The translations under genes and the position numbers were made by a program. A DNA stretch of 64,000 bases from Arachis hypogaea (Eukaryota; Streptophyta; Magnoliopsida; Fabales; Fabaceae): contig NC_092047.1 in the NCBI RefSeq assembly GCF_003086295.3, forward strand, positions 65,452,054 through 65,516,053, in the 5' to 3' direction. Each line of letters starts with the position of its first letter. Position 1 is the stretch's first letter. The notes below the pieces were generated by a model that saw nothing but the letters and a program-made list of their open reading frames with translations, was not told the origin of the DNA and searched no databases. Positions 9,826 to 22,183 of this stretch are shown piece after piece.

Positions 9826-12436
9826 TGGTGCACGAAATTACAATCACACTTTTGTAATTCTGCACAACTAACCAGCAAGTGCACTAGGTCGTCCAAGTAA
9901 TACCTTACGTGAGTAAGGGTCGATCCCACGGAGATTTTCGGCTTCAAGCAAGCTATGGTCATCCTTGTAAATCTCATTCAGGTGAATTAAAATAGTTTTG
10001 AGATAGTGATAATTAAAATATAATTAAACAGAAAATAAGATAGAAATACTTATGTAATTCATTGGTGGGATTTCAGATAAGCGTATGGAGATGCTTTGTT
10101 GCTTTTGAACCTCTGCTTTCCTACTGCCTTCTTCCAACCATGTGTTACCTCCTTCCATGGCAAGCTGTATGATCCTCTCGGATGAAAACAAATCCATCTA
10201 CGCTGTCACCGCAGGACTAATCATCTGTCGGTTCCCGCTAGCTTTGGAATAGGACCATTGTCCTTTTGCGCACTGTCACTTGCGCCCCACATTCATAGGT
10301 TTGAAGCTCATCACAGTTATCCCTTCTCAGATCCTACTCGGAATACCACATACAAGGTTTAGACTTTCTGGATCCCAGGAATGCTGCCAATCGTTCTAGC
10401 CTATACCACGAAGACTCTGATCTCACGGAATGGAAGGCTCTGTTGTCAGGAGAGGCAACCATGTGTCATGAACCAGGAGGCTAAGAGATACACACTCAAG
10501 CTATTNNNNNNNNNNNNNNNNNNNNNNNNNNNNNNNNNNNNNNNNNNNNNNNNNNNNNNNNNNNNNNNNNNNNNNNNNNNNNNNNNNNNNNNNNNNNNNN
10601 NNNNNNNNNNNNNNNNNNNNNNNNNNNNNNNNNNNNNNNNNNNNNNNNNNNNNNNNNNNNNNNNNNNNNNNNNNNNNNNNNNNNNNNNNNNNNNNNNNNN
10701 NNNNNNNNNNNNNNNNNNNNNNNNNNNNNNNNNNNNNNNNNNNNNNNNNNNNNNNNNNNNNNNNNNNNNNNNNNNNNNNNNNNNNNNNNNNNNNNNNNNN
10801 NNNNNNNNNNNNNNNNNNNNNNNNNNNNNNNNNNNNNNNNNNNNNNNNNNNNNNNNNNNNNNNNNNNNNNNNNNNNNNNNNNNNNNNNNNNNNNNNNNNN
10901 NNNNNNNNNNNNNNNNNNNNNNNNNNNNNNNNNNNNNNNNNNNNNNNNNNNNNNNNNNNNNNNNNNNNNNNNNNNNNNNNNNNNNNNNNNNNNNNNNNNN
11001 NNNNNNNNNNNNNNNNNNNNNNNNNNNNNNNNNNNNNNNNNNNNNNNNNNNNNNNNNNNNNNNNNNNNNNNNNNNNNNNNNNNNNNNNNNNNNNNNNNNN
11101 NNNNNNNNNNNNNNNNNNNNNNNNNNNNNNNNNNNNNNNNNNNNNNNNNNNNNNNNNNNNNNNNNNNNNNNNNNNNNNNNNNNNNNNNNNNNNNNNNNNN
11201 NNNNNNNNNNNNNNNNNNNNNNNNNNNNNNNNNNNNNNNNNNNNNNNNNNNNNNNNNNNNNNNNNNNNNNNNNNNNNNNNNNNNNNNNNNNNNNNNNNNN
11301 NNNNNNNNNNNNNNNNNNNNNNNNNNNNNNNNNNNNNNNNNNNNNNNNNNNNNNNNNNNNNNNNNNNNNNNNNNNNNNNNNNNNNNNNNNNNNNNNNNNN
11401 NNNNNNNNNNNNNNNNNNNNNNNNNNNNNNNNNNNNNNNNNNNNNNNNNNNNNNNNNNNNNNNNNNNNNNNNNNNNNNNNNNNNNNNNNNNNNNNNNNNN
11501 NNNNNGCAAATAGAACGGAAATGGTTGTCAGGCACGCGTTCATAAGTGAGAATAATGATGAGTGTCACGGATCATCACATTCATCAGGTTGAAGTGCGAG
11601 TGAATATCTTAGAATAAGAATAAGCTTGAATTGAATAGAGAAACAATAGTACTTGCATTGATTCATGAAGAACAGCATAGCTCCACACCTTAATCTATGG
11701 GGTGTAGAAACTCCACCGTAGAAAATACATAAGTGAAAGAAGGTCTAGGCATGGCCGAATGGCCAGCCTCCCAAAGAGGGTTCAATCATCAAAACATGAT
11801 TAAAAGATGAAAATACAATAGTAAAAGGTCCTATTTATAATGAACTAGTATCCTAGGATTTACAAAAATAAGTAAATGATGCAGAAATCCACTTCCGGGG
11901 CCCTCTTGGTGTGTGCATGGGCTGAGCATTGAAGCTTTCACGTGCATAGGCTTTTTTTGGAGTTAAACGCCAGCTTTGGTGTCAGTTTGGGCGTTTAATT
12001 CCAATTCTGGTGCCAGTTTGGGCGTTTTACGCAGAAATTTTAAGCTGACTTTGAACGCCAGTTTGGGCCATCAAATCTCGGGCAAAGTATGGACTACTAT
12101 ATGTTTCTGAAAAACCGAAGATGTCTACTTTCCAACGCAATTGAGAGCGCGCCAATTGGGCTTCTGTAGTCCCAGAGAATCCACTTCGTGTACAGGGAGG
12201 TCAGAATCCAACAGCATCTGCAGTCCTTTTTCAGCCTATGAATCAGATTTTTGCTCAGGTCCCTCAATTTCAGCCAGAAAATACCTGAAATCATAGAAAA
12301 ACACACAAACTCATAGAAAAATCTAAAAATATTATTTTTATTTAAAAACTAACAATTATATACTAAAAACTAACTAAATCATACTAAAAACAACCTAAAA
12401 ACAATGCTAAAAAGTATATAAATTATCCGCTCATCA
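9826..12436 (-). mobile_element. FIDEL-like (family A) solo LTR, with TSD GTTGT
   Basis: Starts TGGTGCACGAAATT and ends CGCTCATCA on the plus strand, so on the minus strand it begins TGATGAGCGG. GTTGT flanks it at 9821-9825 and 12437-12441. Leaving out the 1000 N, 1611 bp remain, matching the 1614-bp LTR at 26822-28435. The absence of internal sequence shows a solo LTR from recombination between two LTRs. It carries palindrome-related motifs (11963-12067) and the shared LTR core (12087-12222). Confidence 0.9.
10506..11505. other. Assembly gap, exactly 1000 N
   Basis: The round length indicates a placeholder. Comparison with 27515-27560 shows that the two flanks nearly abut within the LTR, so little real sequence need be missing. 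Open frames crossing it are meaningless. Confidence 0.97.
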
Positions 12437-12441
12437 GTTGT

Positions 12442-12591
12442 CAAGGAGAAAGGTTAAGAAAAAGGATTCTGATAGAACATATAGGAACAGAATATTTGCT
12501 AGCAGACCCATTAACCAAGGAATTGATCTCTAAAGTCTTTCATTTACACAATGCTCGGATGGGTGTCAATATTTATGATGCCTTGGTTTAG
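12442..12591 (+). pseudogene. Copia RNase H, last part
   Basis: Resumes the copia reading after the solo LTR; the frame gives IGTEYLLADPLTKELISKVF, the standard copia C-terminal end. 12592-13013 is 3' untranslated sequence ending in the purine-rich tract aagtgggagat. Confidence 0.82.
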
Positions 12592-13013
12592 TGGGAGTTT
12601 ATTTTATACTATATGTCCTATGACAGATATTGAGTTTTTTTTTCTACAGAATTAAGTTGATGGTTTATTTCATATTATGTGAAATGTTCATTTTACAATA
12701 CTTGTTTTATGTTTGATCTCAATAAAGTTTTAAAGTTGGACCAGCTGGAAATAGACATGCATGAGATCATTTGGCATGTAATTTTCATATTACTCATCCA
12801 AATTTGATCTATGTCGTTAAGTATGTTAGGATGGTGATTGTCGTCATTTAGTCACGACATTAATGTGATAAAAGTTGTGGTGATTCCATATCTAATATAT
12901 GAGACGAACCAGATTGTTAATGTAATGAGAGAAATAGCATTCAGATGCACACATAAAGTTTACAAGATGTGATTATATCAAGAAAGAATATATGTATAGC
13001 TCAAGTGGGAGAT

Positions 13014-13565
13014 TGTTAGGAAATTATTTTAATTTCCTAATTTGTTTGTGGGGAATACATATATTAACTATAATCAGAAATTATGCTATTTCAAATTAAA
13101 TGACTTATATAATGGTGATCTCATTTATTGCTATAAATGCTAAATTGAATAAGTCATAAATACTTTTGATTTGGAATTAAATGAGAATAATACCACATAT
13201 TATCTTTTGTTTCCTAGATAATTATCTTTTGGATTTTAGATATATTATCTTTTGGACTTTAGATACTATTTTATTTGGACTTTAGGGTTTAATGGGTGCC
13301 ATGCTCAAATATAAATAGTGCCTTTAGGGTTTCGGTCCCTAATATACCAAAGCCGTCTTTGTCGCTCTTTCCCATCAAAAGAGTTACAATTCAGCCCTAG
13401 GGATACAAAAGGCTTTGGTTGAGGAAGATTGGAAGAATCACAAGACTGAGACAATCCTTCCATCAATTTCTAATTTCTATGAGTAAAGTTACGCTTTCGC
13501 ATTATAATATATTTTTGATAACTCAATATGGATGATCTGGATTAATAAAATAATTTATTCCAACA
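13014..13565 (+). repeat. 3' LTR of the copia element
   Basis: Begins TGTTAGGAAAT directly after the polypurine tract aagtgggagat and ends TTATTCCAACA, which gives matching inverted ends. A TATA box (TATAAATA) is at 13310-13317, followed by a pyrimidine-rich leader. Length 552 bp. Confidence 0.83.
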
Positions 13566-14367
13566 TAACGTTGTAGTAAAAAGTAAAATTTTGATAAAAA
13601 AAAGAAAATTAGTTTATCTAATAAATAAAAAGCCTACCAAATAAAATTTATCAAATATAATGCATATATTCTTTATAAATTTAATAAGAATACTCACTCT
13701 TAATCCAATTTTACTCTCGGCCATGTAAATCTTCCGGCATTAATCGGTACAATTGAAGCGCACTTGTTAACCAAAAACTAATTTTAACTATAGATATTGT
13801 TAGTTTTATACTTTTTTTTTCAAGATGTTTACCAATTTTAAATGGGGCAAAATACATATCATGAAGAATCCTTGACTTCAGCCACAAAAACAAAATAAAT
13901 AAGAAAAAAAAAAAGAAAAGGAAGAAAGTTAAGTAAGATTAGTTGACTTACACTTATTAATGTGTTATTAGCTAAAGTGATAAGTACTTTGCTTGTTCAA
14001 TTAATAGTTTCGAATTTGGTGTTAAAAGTAAGGGGAAAATCGTAAAAAGACTTTTTGCCCTTTTCACAAAACTTCAATTAGGTCGACCGAAATTAATCAT
14101 ATTCAAAATAATATAATTTAGATATATGTGATTCAATCTAGAAAAAAAAAATGTAGATTATCAAGCTAAAAAAGACAAACTTGCATAATACATATTAACA
14201 CCTTAAGACCAATCGTACTTTATTATGTACCATACAAAAAATTTGCTATGGAGTGTTTTCTACTTTGGCTTTTTAATTGCTTTTTTGGCAGGAAAGTGAA
14301 ATGATCATGACATAAATACATTTATAAATAAAATAAATTTGGTTAGTTTGCCATCTACTAGTGTCTT
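13566..14367. other. AT-rich intergenic DNA, no gene seen
   Basis: No coherent frame, repeat end or RNA signal was recognised. The sequence is AT-rich with short A and T runs. It is probably the host DNA next to the copia insertion. Confidence 0.6.
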
Positions 14368-14439
14368 GGTTCTATGGTGTAGTGGTTAGCATTTTGGACT
14401 TTGAATCCAGCGACCTGGGTTCGACTCCCAATAGGACTT
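14368..14439 (+). tRNA. tRNA-Gln (UUG)
   Basis: A 72-nt cloverleaf without intron. The acceptor stem opens GGTTCTA, the D arm holds TGGTGTAGTGG (A box), the anticodon loop CTTTGAA gives anticodon TTG at 14401-14403, and the T arm holds GGTTCGACTCC (B box). It differs from the plant tRNA-Gln form I remember by a G-T pair at the first acceptor position and a C-A mismatch in the T stem, so it may be ageing. A T run directly follows and can serve as RNA polymerase III terminator. Confidence 0.87.
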
Positions 14440-14799
14440 TTTTAATCCAAAAATAAAAAATTTATTTTCGTTTATGATTATTTCTTTGGCTCAAAAAAAT
14501 AATATTTTCCTAAGGGACAATACTATTTTTCTTTTTTTAATTGTTAATACTTTATGTTAATTTCTTGTATAATGTTTTATACTTAATTGTGTAGCTCAAA
14601 ATTCTTAAAGGACAATACCATTTTTCTTTTTTAATTTTATAATGATTTATATTAATTTCTTGTATATTATTCATTTAAATTTTAAACCGAAAATGATTAG
14701 TTAAGAATAAATATATACTACTTTAATTGAGCATATGTTAGTGTTTCATTCAAAAGAAAAAAAAAGATCAAACATGTGTTGGTGTTAAAAGCGTAAAGA
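14440..14799. other. AT-rich DNA, no gene seen
   Basis: It contains two diverged copies of a short block (ggacaatac...tttttcttttt at about 14515 and 14620). I see no reading frame or RNA. Confidence 0.5.
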
Positions 14800-14804
14800 T
14801 TAGA

Positions 14805-15947
14805 TAATAAATATTATTACTCGATACGACCCGATGTATTTGTCGGTGTTGTAGTTTATATAATCTGTGTCAGCTAACAGTCCCGACTTCTCCGAATTTT
14901 TTAATTGTGTTTCTTGAATGGATGTCTTGAAATTTGAAGTTAAGTGTAGATGTGCCATGACGACTCCTTCTGATGTTTCCTTCACTCCTAACCTCAAATT
15001 TGCAAAGGTTGAAATTAACTCGTCTTCTTTCATCATCATCCAAGAAATACTCAAACTCTTACGACTCAGAGTGATCGCAACTACGTTTGCTTTTCCCGGA
15101 TGATAACTCAGCTTGAAATCGTAATCCTTCAAAAATTCCATCCATCGCTGCTGTCTCATGTTAAGGACCTTCTTTTCAAATATGTACTTCAAACTTTTAT
15201 GATCAAAGAAAACTTCCAACTAAGCCCCATATAAATAATGTCTCCATATCTTGAATGCAAACACCACTGCTGCCATTTCAAGAAAATGAGTAGGATAATT
15301 CTTCTCGTGGAGTCTCAACTGCCTTAATGCATATGGAACCACATTCTTGTGTTGCATCAGCACATACCCCAATCCTTTCAAAGAAGCGTCACAGTATACC
15401 TCAAAAGGTTTCTGGGAATCTAATAGTGTCAATACTAGTGCAATTGTTAGTTTTCCCTTCAGTGTTTCAAAACTTCTTGCACACTCTTCTGTCTATTCGA
15501 ATGGTACTTCTTATCGAGTGAGGCGGGTGAGTGGTAGGACCATTTGAAAAAACCCCTTTATGAATCGTCAGTAATAACCAGCCAAACCTAGAAAACTTCA
15601 AACTTTCGTGATTATCTTAGGCTTTTTCCACTGAACGACTGCTTCGATCTTTGAGGGATCTACTACTATTCCTTCTCGAGAAATCGCGTGTCCTAAGAAT
15701 GCCACTTTATTTGTTCAAATTTTACACTTTGACAACTTTGCATACAGCTTCCATTCTCTCAGTATAAGCAACACCATCCTCAGATGCTTTTCATGCTCTT
15801 CCTCGGTCTTGGAATAAATGAGGATATCATCTATAAACACTACCACGAATTGTTCTAGGTATGGTCAAAAAATGAGATTCATATGGTCCATGAATATTAC
15901 CGGAGCATTAGTTAGTCCAAACGTCATAATCGTATACTTGTAATGAT
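14805..15947 (-). pseudogene. Ty3/gypsy RT and RNase H remnant, probably chromovirus
   Basis: Minus-strand translation runs from RT to RNase [34 protein letters not shown] with the catalytic DD, FLGLAGYYRRFIKGFF, then [48 protein letters not shown] and DYDFKLSYHPGKANVVA. A TAG at 15220-15222 and other breaks inactivate it. The wording fits chromoviruses of the Tekay type (inference). Integrase is not seen at the left end. The RT is cut at 15947 by an LTR and continues at 17482. Confidence 0.85.
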
Positions 15948-17481
15948 TGTATGCACCAATTTGTGACTCGCACAACTGAACTGGCAAGTGCACTGGGTCG
16001 TCCAAGTAATACCTCAGGTAAGTGAGAGTCGAATCCCACGAGGATTGCCGGATTGAGCAAGCTGTGGCTATCTTGTAGATCTTAGTCAGGCGAATAGAAA
16101 GATAGTTGTTGTTTTTTGTAGGCGCATATACAAGCAATAATAATAAAATGTAGAACAGTAATGAGAGATCAGTTAAGGCCTTGGAGATGCTTCTTCTTCG
16201 GGATTAACACGTCATACTAACTACTCCAACGATGAATGATTCCTTCAATGGCAAGGTTGTAAGTGATTAAGCCATTGGTCGTGGTCATTAATCTCCTCAG
16301 GTCCAAACTAAACACCCGCTCAGGCTAGATCAATCTGGAAGAAGGTGAAGCTCAAGCAATTCAATTTCTGATGATCCTACTCAAAATGTCACAGACAAGG
16401 TCGGATCTTCCAAATTGGAGAATGACGTCCTATGATTCTAGCCCTTAGAGCCACAGGAAACTTAATTACCCCTGACTAACGAGATTTCGTGTCACATATC
16501 CCAATTAGTCCAAGTAACTTGTTAGAACGCATGATGCACTCTCAAGCTATAGCTCAATACTATCCGGGTCAGAACTCATAAAGAACTCATGTAGAACAGG
16601 GGGGTCTTACTTTCGTTCCACCCCAAATTCATAAAGATGAAGAGTGACAATACATCATAGAATAGAATCAAACATATATTGAAGTAGAAAAGTAATTGTA
16701 TTAATCCTCCATAGGAATCAGCAGAGCTCCTAACCTTTACCTAGGAAGTTTAGTTGCTCATAATGTATAGAAATAATGTGTATGTACTTCTCCCCTCCTG
16801 AGAGGCATATTCGTTAGAAGGAAGGAAGTCCCTTATTTATAATAAAAACTCTAAAACTAAACCTAAAAGATATTGTTTTTAATTAAAAATTACAAAAAGG
16901 GAAATAAAATAAGCTAAGAAGTACTAAAATCCACTTTGGAGCCCATTTGGTGAGTGTTTGGGCTGATGCCTGGCATTCAAATCAGGTTCTGGGCATTTCC
17001 TACTCCCTAGCTGGCGTTGAACGCCAGTTTGGGCATTCAACTTGGGAGGTTGGTCCTATTTGGGCGTTGAATGCCAGAAAGGGAGTAAGTTGGGAGTTCA
17101 ATGCCCGTTTTGGAAAGTTCTTTCCAAAATAAAGTATAGACTACTATATATTGCTGAAAACCCCTGGAAGTTAGCTTTCCAATGCCATTGAGAGCGTGTC
17201 AATTGGACCTCTGTAGCTCCAAAAATTCTCGTTTGAATGCATGGAGGTCAAGATTTGACAACATCTTCTATCCTTTCTTTGCCTCTGAATCAGACTTTGC
17301 CAAACCTTGCCAAATTCACCCAAAAATCACGTAAAATCATAGAAAAACCACAAAAACTCAAAGTAGCATCCAAAAAGTAATTTTTTTACAAAAACCTACT
17401 AAAACATAATAAAACTTAATAAAATATACTAGAAACACTAAGAAAATAGTGCCAAAAAGTGTATAAAATATCCTCTCATCA
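15948..17481 (-). repeat. Family B LTR inserted in the gypsy RT gene
   Basis: Plus strand starts TGTATGCACCAATTTGTGAC and ends CTCTCATCA. The U5 part (ggtcgtccaagtaatacctc) and the ends resemble family A LTRs, but the body differs. It holds diverged GGCGTTGAACGCCAG palindromes at 17010-17115 and the shared LTR core at 17134-17268. It splits RT codons between FRT and the following Tyr region. A clean target duplication was not found, so I call it an LTR, probably solo. Confidence 0.78.
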
Positions 17482-17894
17482 CGTTCTAAACGCCGTCTTT
17501 GGTATATCCAGTTCCTTTACCCGAATCTTATGATAACCTGATCGCAAATCAACTTTTGAAAATACTACTACTCCTTTTAGCTGATCCATTAGATGGTCTA
17601 TCCGAGGAAGTGAGTACTTCTTCTTAATTGTAACCTTTTTCAGCTATCGGTAATCTACGCACAGTCCCATTCTTCCATCTTTTTTCTTTACTAGTAACAC
17701 TTGGGCTCCCCAAGGTGACACACTCGGACGAAGAAAACCTTTCTCTAATAGTTCTTCCAATTGTTTTTTAGTGCTACCAGTTCCAATGGAGACATCTGGC
17801 AGGGTGCTACCGAAATCGGTCCAGTTCCAAGTACCAAGTCAATGCCAAACTCAATCTCTCTTCAAAAAGAAACTCGGGTGTGTCTTCCAAAAAC
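17482..17894 (-). pseudogene. N-terminal part of the same gypsy RT
   Basis: Continues the RT at 14805-15947 on the other side of the family B LTR. The translation is broken but keeps CVTLGSPSV and KKRWKNGTV (the usual PWGAPVLFVKKKDG area) and GYTKDGV near the junction. It ends at 17894, where a second family B LTR starts. Confidence 0.72.
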
Positions 17895-18552
17895 TGGTCT
17901 GCAAAATTATAACTCGCACAACTGAATCAGAAAATGCACCGGGTCGTCCAAGTAATACCTCAGATGAGTGAGGGTCGATCCCACGAGGATTGTCGGATTG
18001 AGCAATCAGTGGTTGTCCTGCAGATTTTAGTCAGGCGAATAGAAAGATGATTGTTGTTGTTGTTGGCATATAAACAAAATAATGAAGAAAAGACGTAGAA
18101 AAATGGTATGAAATCTGTTAAGGTCTCGGAGATGCTTCTTCTTCCGGATTAACACTTCTTACTGACTACTTTAACAATGAGTGATTCATTCAATGGCAAG
18201 GTTGTAAGTGATTAAAGTCAGGGCTAGTGGTCATTAATCTCCTCTGATCCACATCAAACGCCGGTGCTAATGGTCATCCAACATGAATGAGGGTGAAGAT
18301 TACGCAATTCAATTCCTCGTGATCCTACTAAAAATGCCACAGACAAGGTCAGATCTTCTGGATCGGAGACTGATGCTCCTTATTCCAGCCTTAATGCCAC
18401 AGAAACCTCAATTACCCATGACTAACGAGATTTTATGTCACATATCTCAATTAGCCCAAATAACTTGTTGAAACCTGTGATGTATTCTCAAACTGCAACT
18501 CAATACTATCCAGCTAAGGCTTCGCAATAGCTCATGTAGAATAAGGGGTCAT

Positions 18553-20016
18553 TGAAAGAACTGAAGATTGATGGTTTAGAAGTTATAATAAATACTCGTT
18601 GTAAGTATAGTTACTAAACCAAGCAATCAACCTTTCTTACAAAAGTTTTGGTTGTCACAAGTAACAAACTCCTTTTTAAAATTGATTATCGAGTATTTAA
18701 ACCTCGGGTCGTCTTCTCAAGGAATTGCAGGGAGGTATGTTCTTATTATTGATTATGAGTCTTGTAAATTGGGGATTTTGAAAGTAAGGAAGCAGTATGT
18801 TGAATGATAATAAGAATAAAATAAATAACTATAAAATAGACTCTTGGCAAGGTATGAAAACTGGAAGTCCTATCCAGGTTATCCTTATCAATTGTAATGA
18901 GAATTAGATTTTTCTCGCACTTTGTTAACCTCTAACTATGAAGGTAAGTTAAGTGGATGAATTAATTCTGATTCCTCAAGTCCTAGTCTTTCCTTGAGAA
19001 AAGTTAGAGTTATTGGAACCCGAATTAATTCTAGAAAAATTCCAATTTTCAATCAACTATGAGTTTGATAACTCAAGCGTCTCCAATGACTCAACCAAAT
19101 CCAAAAGGAAAAAATCTAAATTATTTATATAAATAAAAGAAAGCAATCATAATTCTGAAATACCTCAAATTATATTAAATAAAGAAATCAATTCTAACAT
19201 GGAGTTCATAAGCAAATTAGGCAACATAACTAATACAAGCATTAAAGCATCTGAAAGTAAAAGAGAAATATAAAAATAAAAGGAATATTGAACCTGTGAA
19301 TGAAGATGAGTTGAACTAAACTAATAGAAATCCTAAAATCCTAATCCTAAGAGAGAGGAGAGAACCTCTCTCTCTAAAAACTACATCTAAATCCTAAAAT
19401 TGTGAATATGAAAGCTTTATTATGAATGGATGCATTCCCCCATTTTATAGCCCCTAATCTGTGTGTTCTGGGCTGAAAACTGGGTCAAAAACAGCCCAGA
19501 AATCGCCGGAGAGGAAATCTACCACGCTGGATTTTCGTCACTGCGATGCGTCCACATGGAGCGCGCAGTCGTGTCACCTAGCGTCAGGGTAACTATGGCA
19601 TATTATATATCAAATCGAAGCCCCGGATGTTAGCTTTCCAACACAACTGGAACCGAGTCATTTGGACCTCTGTAGCTCAAGTTATGACTGTTTGAATGCG
19701 AAGAGGTCAGGCTGACAGCTTTGCAGTTCCTTCAACTTCTTGTATTCCTTCCGCTTTTGCATGCTTCCTTTCCATCCTCCAAGCCATTCCTATCCTATAA
19801 TCTCTGAAAACACTTAACACACATATCAAGGCATCTAATGGTAATAATAGAGGATTAATAATTAGCAATTTAAAGGCCAAAGAAGCATGTTTTCAATCAT
19901 AGCACAAAATCAGGAAGGAAAATATAAAACATGCGAATTGTATGAATAAGTGGGTGAAAGATTGATAAAATCCACTCAATTGAGCACAAGATAAACCATA
20001 AAATAGTGGTTTATCA
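18553..20016 (-). repeat. 3' LTR of the family C element
   Basis: Plus strand begins TGAAAGAACTGAAGATTG and ends GTGGTTTATCA. It contains the shared LTR core at about 19590-19720 and one diverged 12-nt palindrome doublet with the 17-nt offset near 19550. Confidence 0.9.
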
Positions 20017-20030
20017 ACCTCCCCACACTT
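20017..20030 (-). promoter_or_regulatory. Polypurine tract, family C
   Basis: Minus strand AAGTGTGGGGAGGT directly abuts the 3' LTR, as needed for plus-strand DNA priming. Similar tracts occur inside the element at 20871-20884 and 21477-21490. Confidence 0.85.
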
Positions 20031-22140
20031 AAACATTAGCATGTCCTCATGCTAAGCTCAAGAGAAGCTATAAAGATGAAGAAGAATGGTAGATTAATAT
20101 GAAATGCAACCTATCTATATGAATGCAACTACATGCAAAATGTTTCTACCTACTTAGTTAAAAGTAAACAAATCTTTTAAGAACAAATATGAACTGGATT
20201 TCACTAATTCAAATTACAAAATAGAGTACAAATAGACTTGCAAGAAGAAATTAGCTCATGAAAGCCGGAACAAAGAATCGAGCATCGAACCCTCACTGGA
20301 AGTGTATACACTCTAATCACTTAAGTGTTTTAGGATCGATTCTCTCAATTCTCTACTAACCTTGCTTTCTAAGGCTTGCTCTTCATCTAACAATCAACAT
20401 AAATTTAATGCACAGATACACATATCAAGATGTCTTTTAAGGGTTGTAATGGGGTTAGGGTCAAGGTAGGATTGTATTTGGCTAAGTGGACTAAAATCTG
20501 AATCCTTAATTAACTTAAACTTTCCACCTAACTTTAGACAATTCATGTAATCATAATACCACATCTAACTATCCATTAACCATGTTTTTCACATATTCAT
20601 GCATTCTAATTTCAAGTACAGTACATATGCATTGCTTTCACCACTTACTTTGGGGCATTTTGTCCCCTTTTTATTATTTGCTATTTTTCTCTTCTTTTTC
20701 TCTTTTTCTTCTTCTTTTTTTTATATTGTATTTTTTTCTTTTATTATTTTTTTCTTTTTTCAATGCATATGATTAAATTTTTTGAATGCATGACATATCC
20801 TAAACATTTCTTTCACATTTTCAGAAAATTCTAACATACTCAATTCTCAAACCAAATGTTTTCAATCCCAATTTCCCCACACTTAATTCATGAGCACTCT
20901 CACTAGTTTAAGCTAACCAAGGATTCGAATTAAGGACATTATTATTTTTCGCTTAGAGTTAATGATGTGTTAAAGTAAGAATAAAAGGGGTAAAATAGGC
21001 TCAACATTGGTTTGCAAAGGATAATGAAAGGGTAAGGCCATATGGGTTTGTAAGCTCAGTGAAACAAAGGTCTCGAATATATAAGTGCATGCATACATCA
21101 AACCATGGAAATATAGAATTAAGCAAGACAAAGATCACAATTTTTGAGAGAAAAATACACACTAAAACAAAATTTTGGTTGATAAAATACAACCAATTCA
21201 AATAGGCTCAAAATTCTCACAGGTTTTGTGTGTTCGAGCTCTAAACCATGTTCCAGTATAATATTTCTTCAAACAAGTGTAACATTAAATTTTATTCAAA
21301 TTAGTGAAATACTTTAAAAAGTTTCTTGAAAAAGAAAATATTACTTTAACCAAGTGGTAAAATATGCACAAAATCAAACAAATATGCAGTCAAACATGTA
21401 AATGCAACAACTAACAAGGAAAATAAACCATTGGTGTTGAGATAGAAGAGTAACTAACCCATGGAGATCGATATCGACCTCCCCATACTTAAAGATTGCA
21501 CCGTCCCCGGTGCATGCTGAGATGTGCAGGTGGACGGGTTGTTCCAACTGGCGCTTTTCTCCAAAGATTGTGCAGATGGACTTGTCTTGTTTTCCCATGT
21601 AAACGTCTTCCGGTTCCCTTCCGGGTGGCCATCCTGAAAGAAAAAGGGAAGAAAAGTAACCCAGAAATAGAGATAAAAAAATAAATGAAGTATGGGTGGG
21701 TTAATGCCAAATGAAAAGGGTCTCATTTACATGGAAGCTTCAACATGTACGTGAGAAAATAATAGAAGCCATGGCATACCAGTGGTACAAAATTTGTAAC
21801 AATGGGGAAGAGAGTGCAAGACAATATAAATTAATTTCAATGCAAAATTAATACAAATATCATAAAAGATTAGCATTGACTTAAATAATATTACCCAACA
21901 ATATAAAACAAGTCACTGAACACCAAAATAAATTCAAAAAAAGATGCAACAGTTGAATAAGAAAATTGTAACACCAATGGAAAAAAAATAAATTTAGAAA
22001 ATAAAAATATGTACAAAATTAAAATGCAATGAATGAAAGTATGTAATTAAGTAAAAGAGAATAAAAGTAAAGAAGGAAGAAGAAAAGAAGAAAGAAATAA
22101 GAATGGAAAAGAAAAATTAGGATTTGGGGGAAGAAAAGAT
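20031..22140 (-). other. Family C 3' non-coding region
   Basis: AT-rich with pyrimidine runs (20640-20765) and no long conserved frame. It holds two internal polypurine-like tracts. The second is followed by an inverted repeat (GCACC / GGTGC, around 21498-21513) and a splice-acceptor-like ttctttcagGATGGCC on the minus strand near 21630. The corresponding region of the plus-strand copy is 55000-57090. Confidence 0.6.
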
Positions 22141-22183
22141 ATGATATTTGGCGCTGATCTGGATAAGTTGTGCGGCGCAGGCG

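Larger units (their letters stand above)
8355..13565 (+). mobile_element. Decayed Ty1/copia retrotransposon, 5' part beyond the Tat insertion
   Basis: Plus-strand order is integrase C-terminal part, RT, RNase H, polypurine tract and 3' LTR, i.e. the copia gene order (integrase before RT). The Tat element interrupts it on the left and a FIDEL-like solo LTR (9826-12436) splits its RNase H. It has frameshifts, stops and internal deletions and is not functional. Confidence 0.88.

Noticed and set aside
10381..11592. Long frames of 337-403 codons
   Set aside because: They consist almost entirely of the N gap.
15941..17486. Target site duplication around the first family B LTR
   Set aside because: The flanks (taatgat and cgttc) do not match, so I report only the LTR and not its insertion mechanism.
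20582..20776. Hydrophobic 64-codon frame resembling membrane segments
   Set aside because: It arises from a T/C-rich run in the family C 3' region; the matching copy does not keep it.
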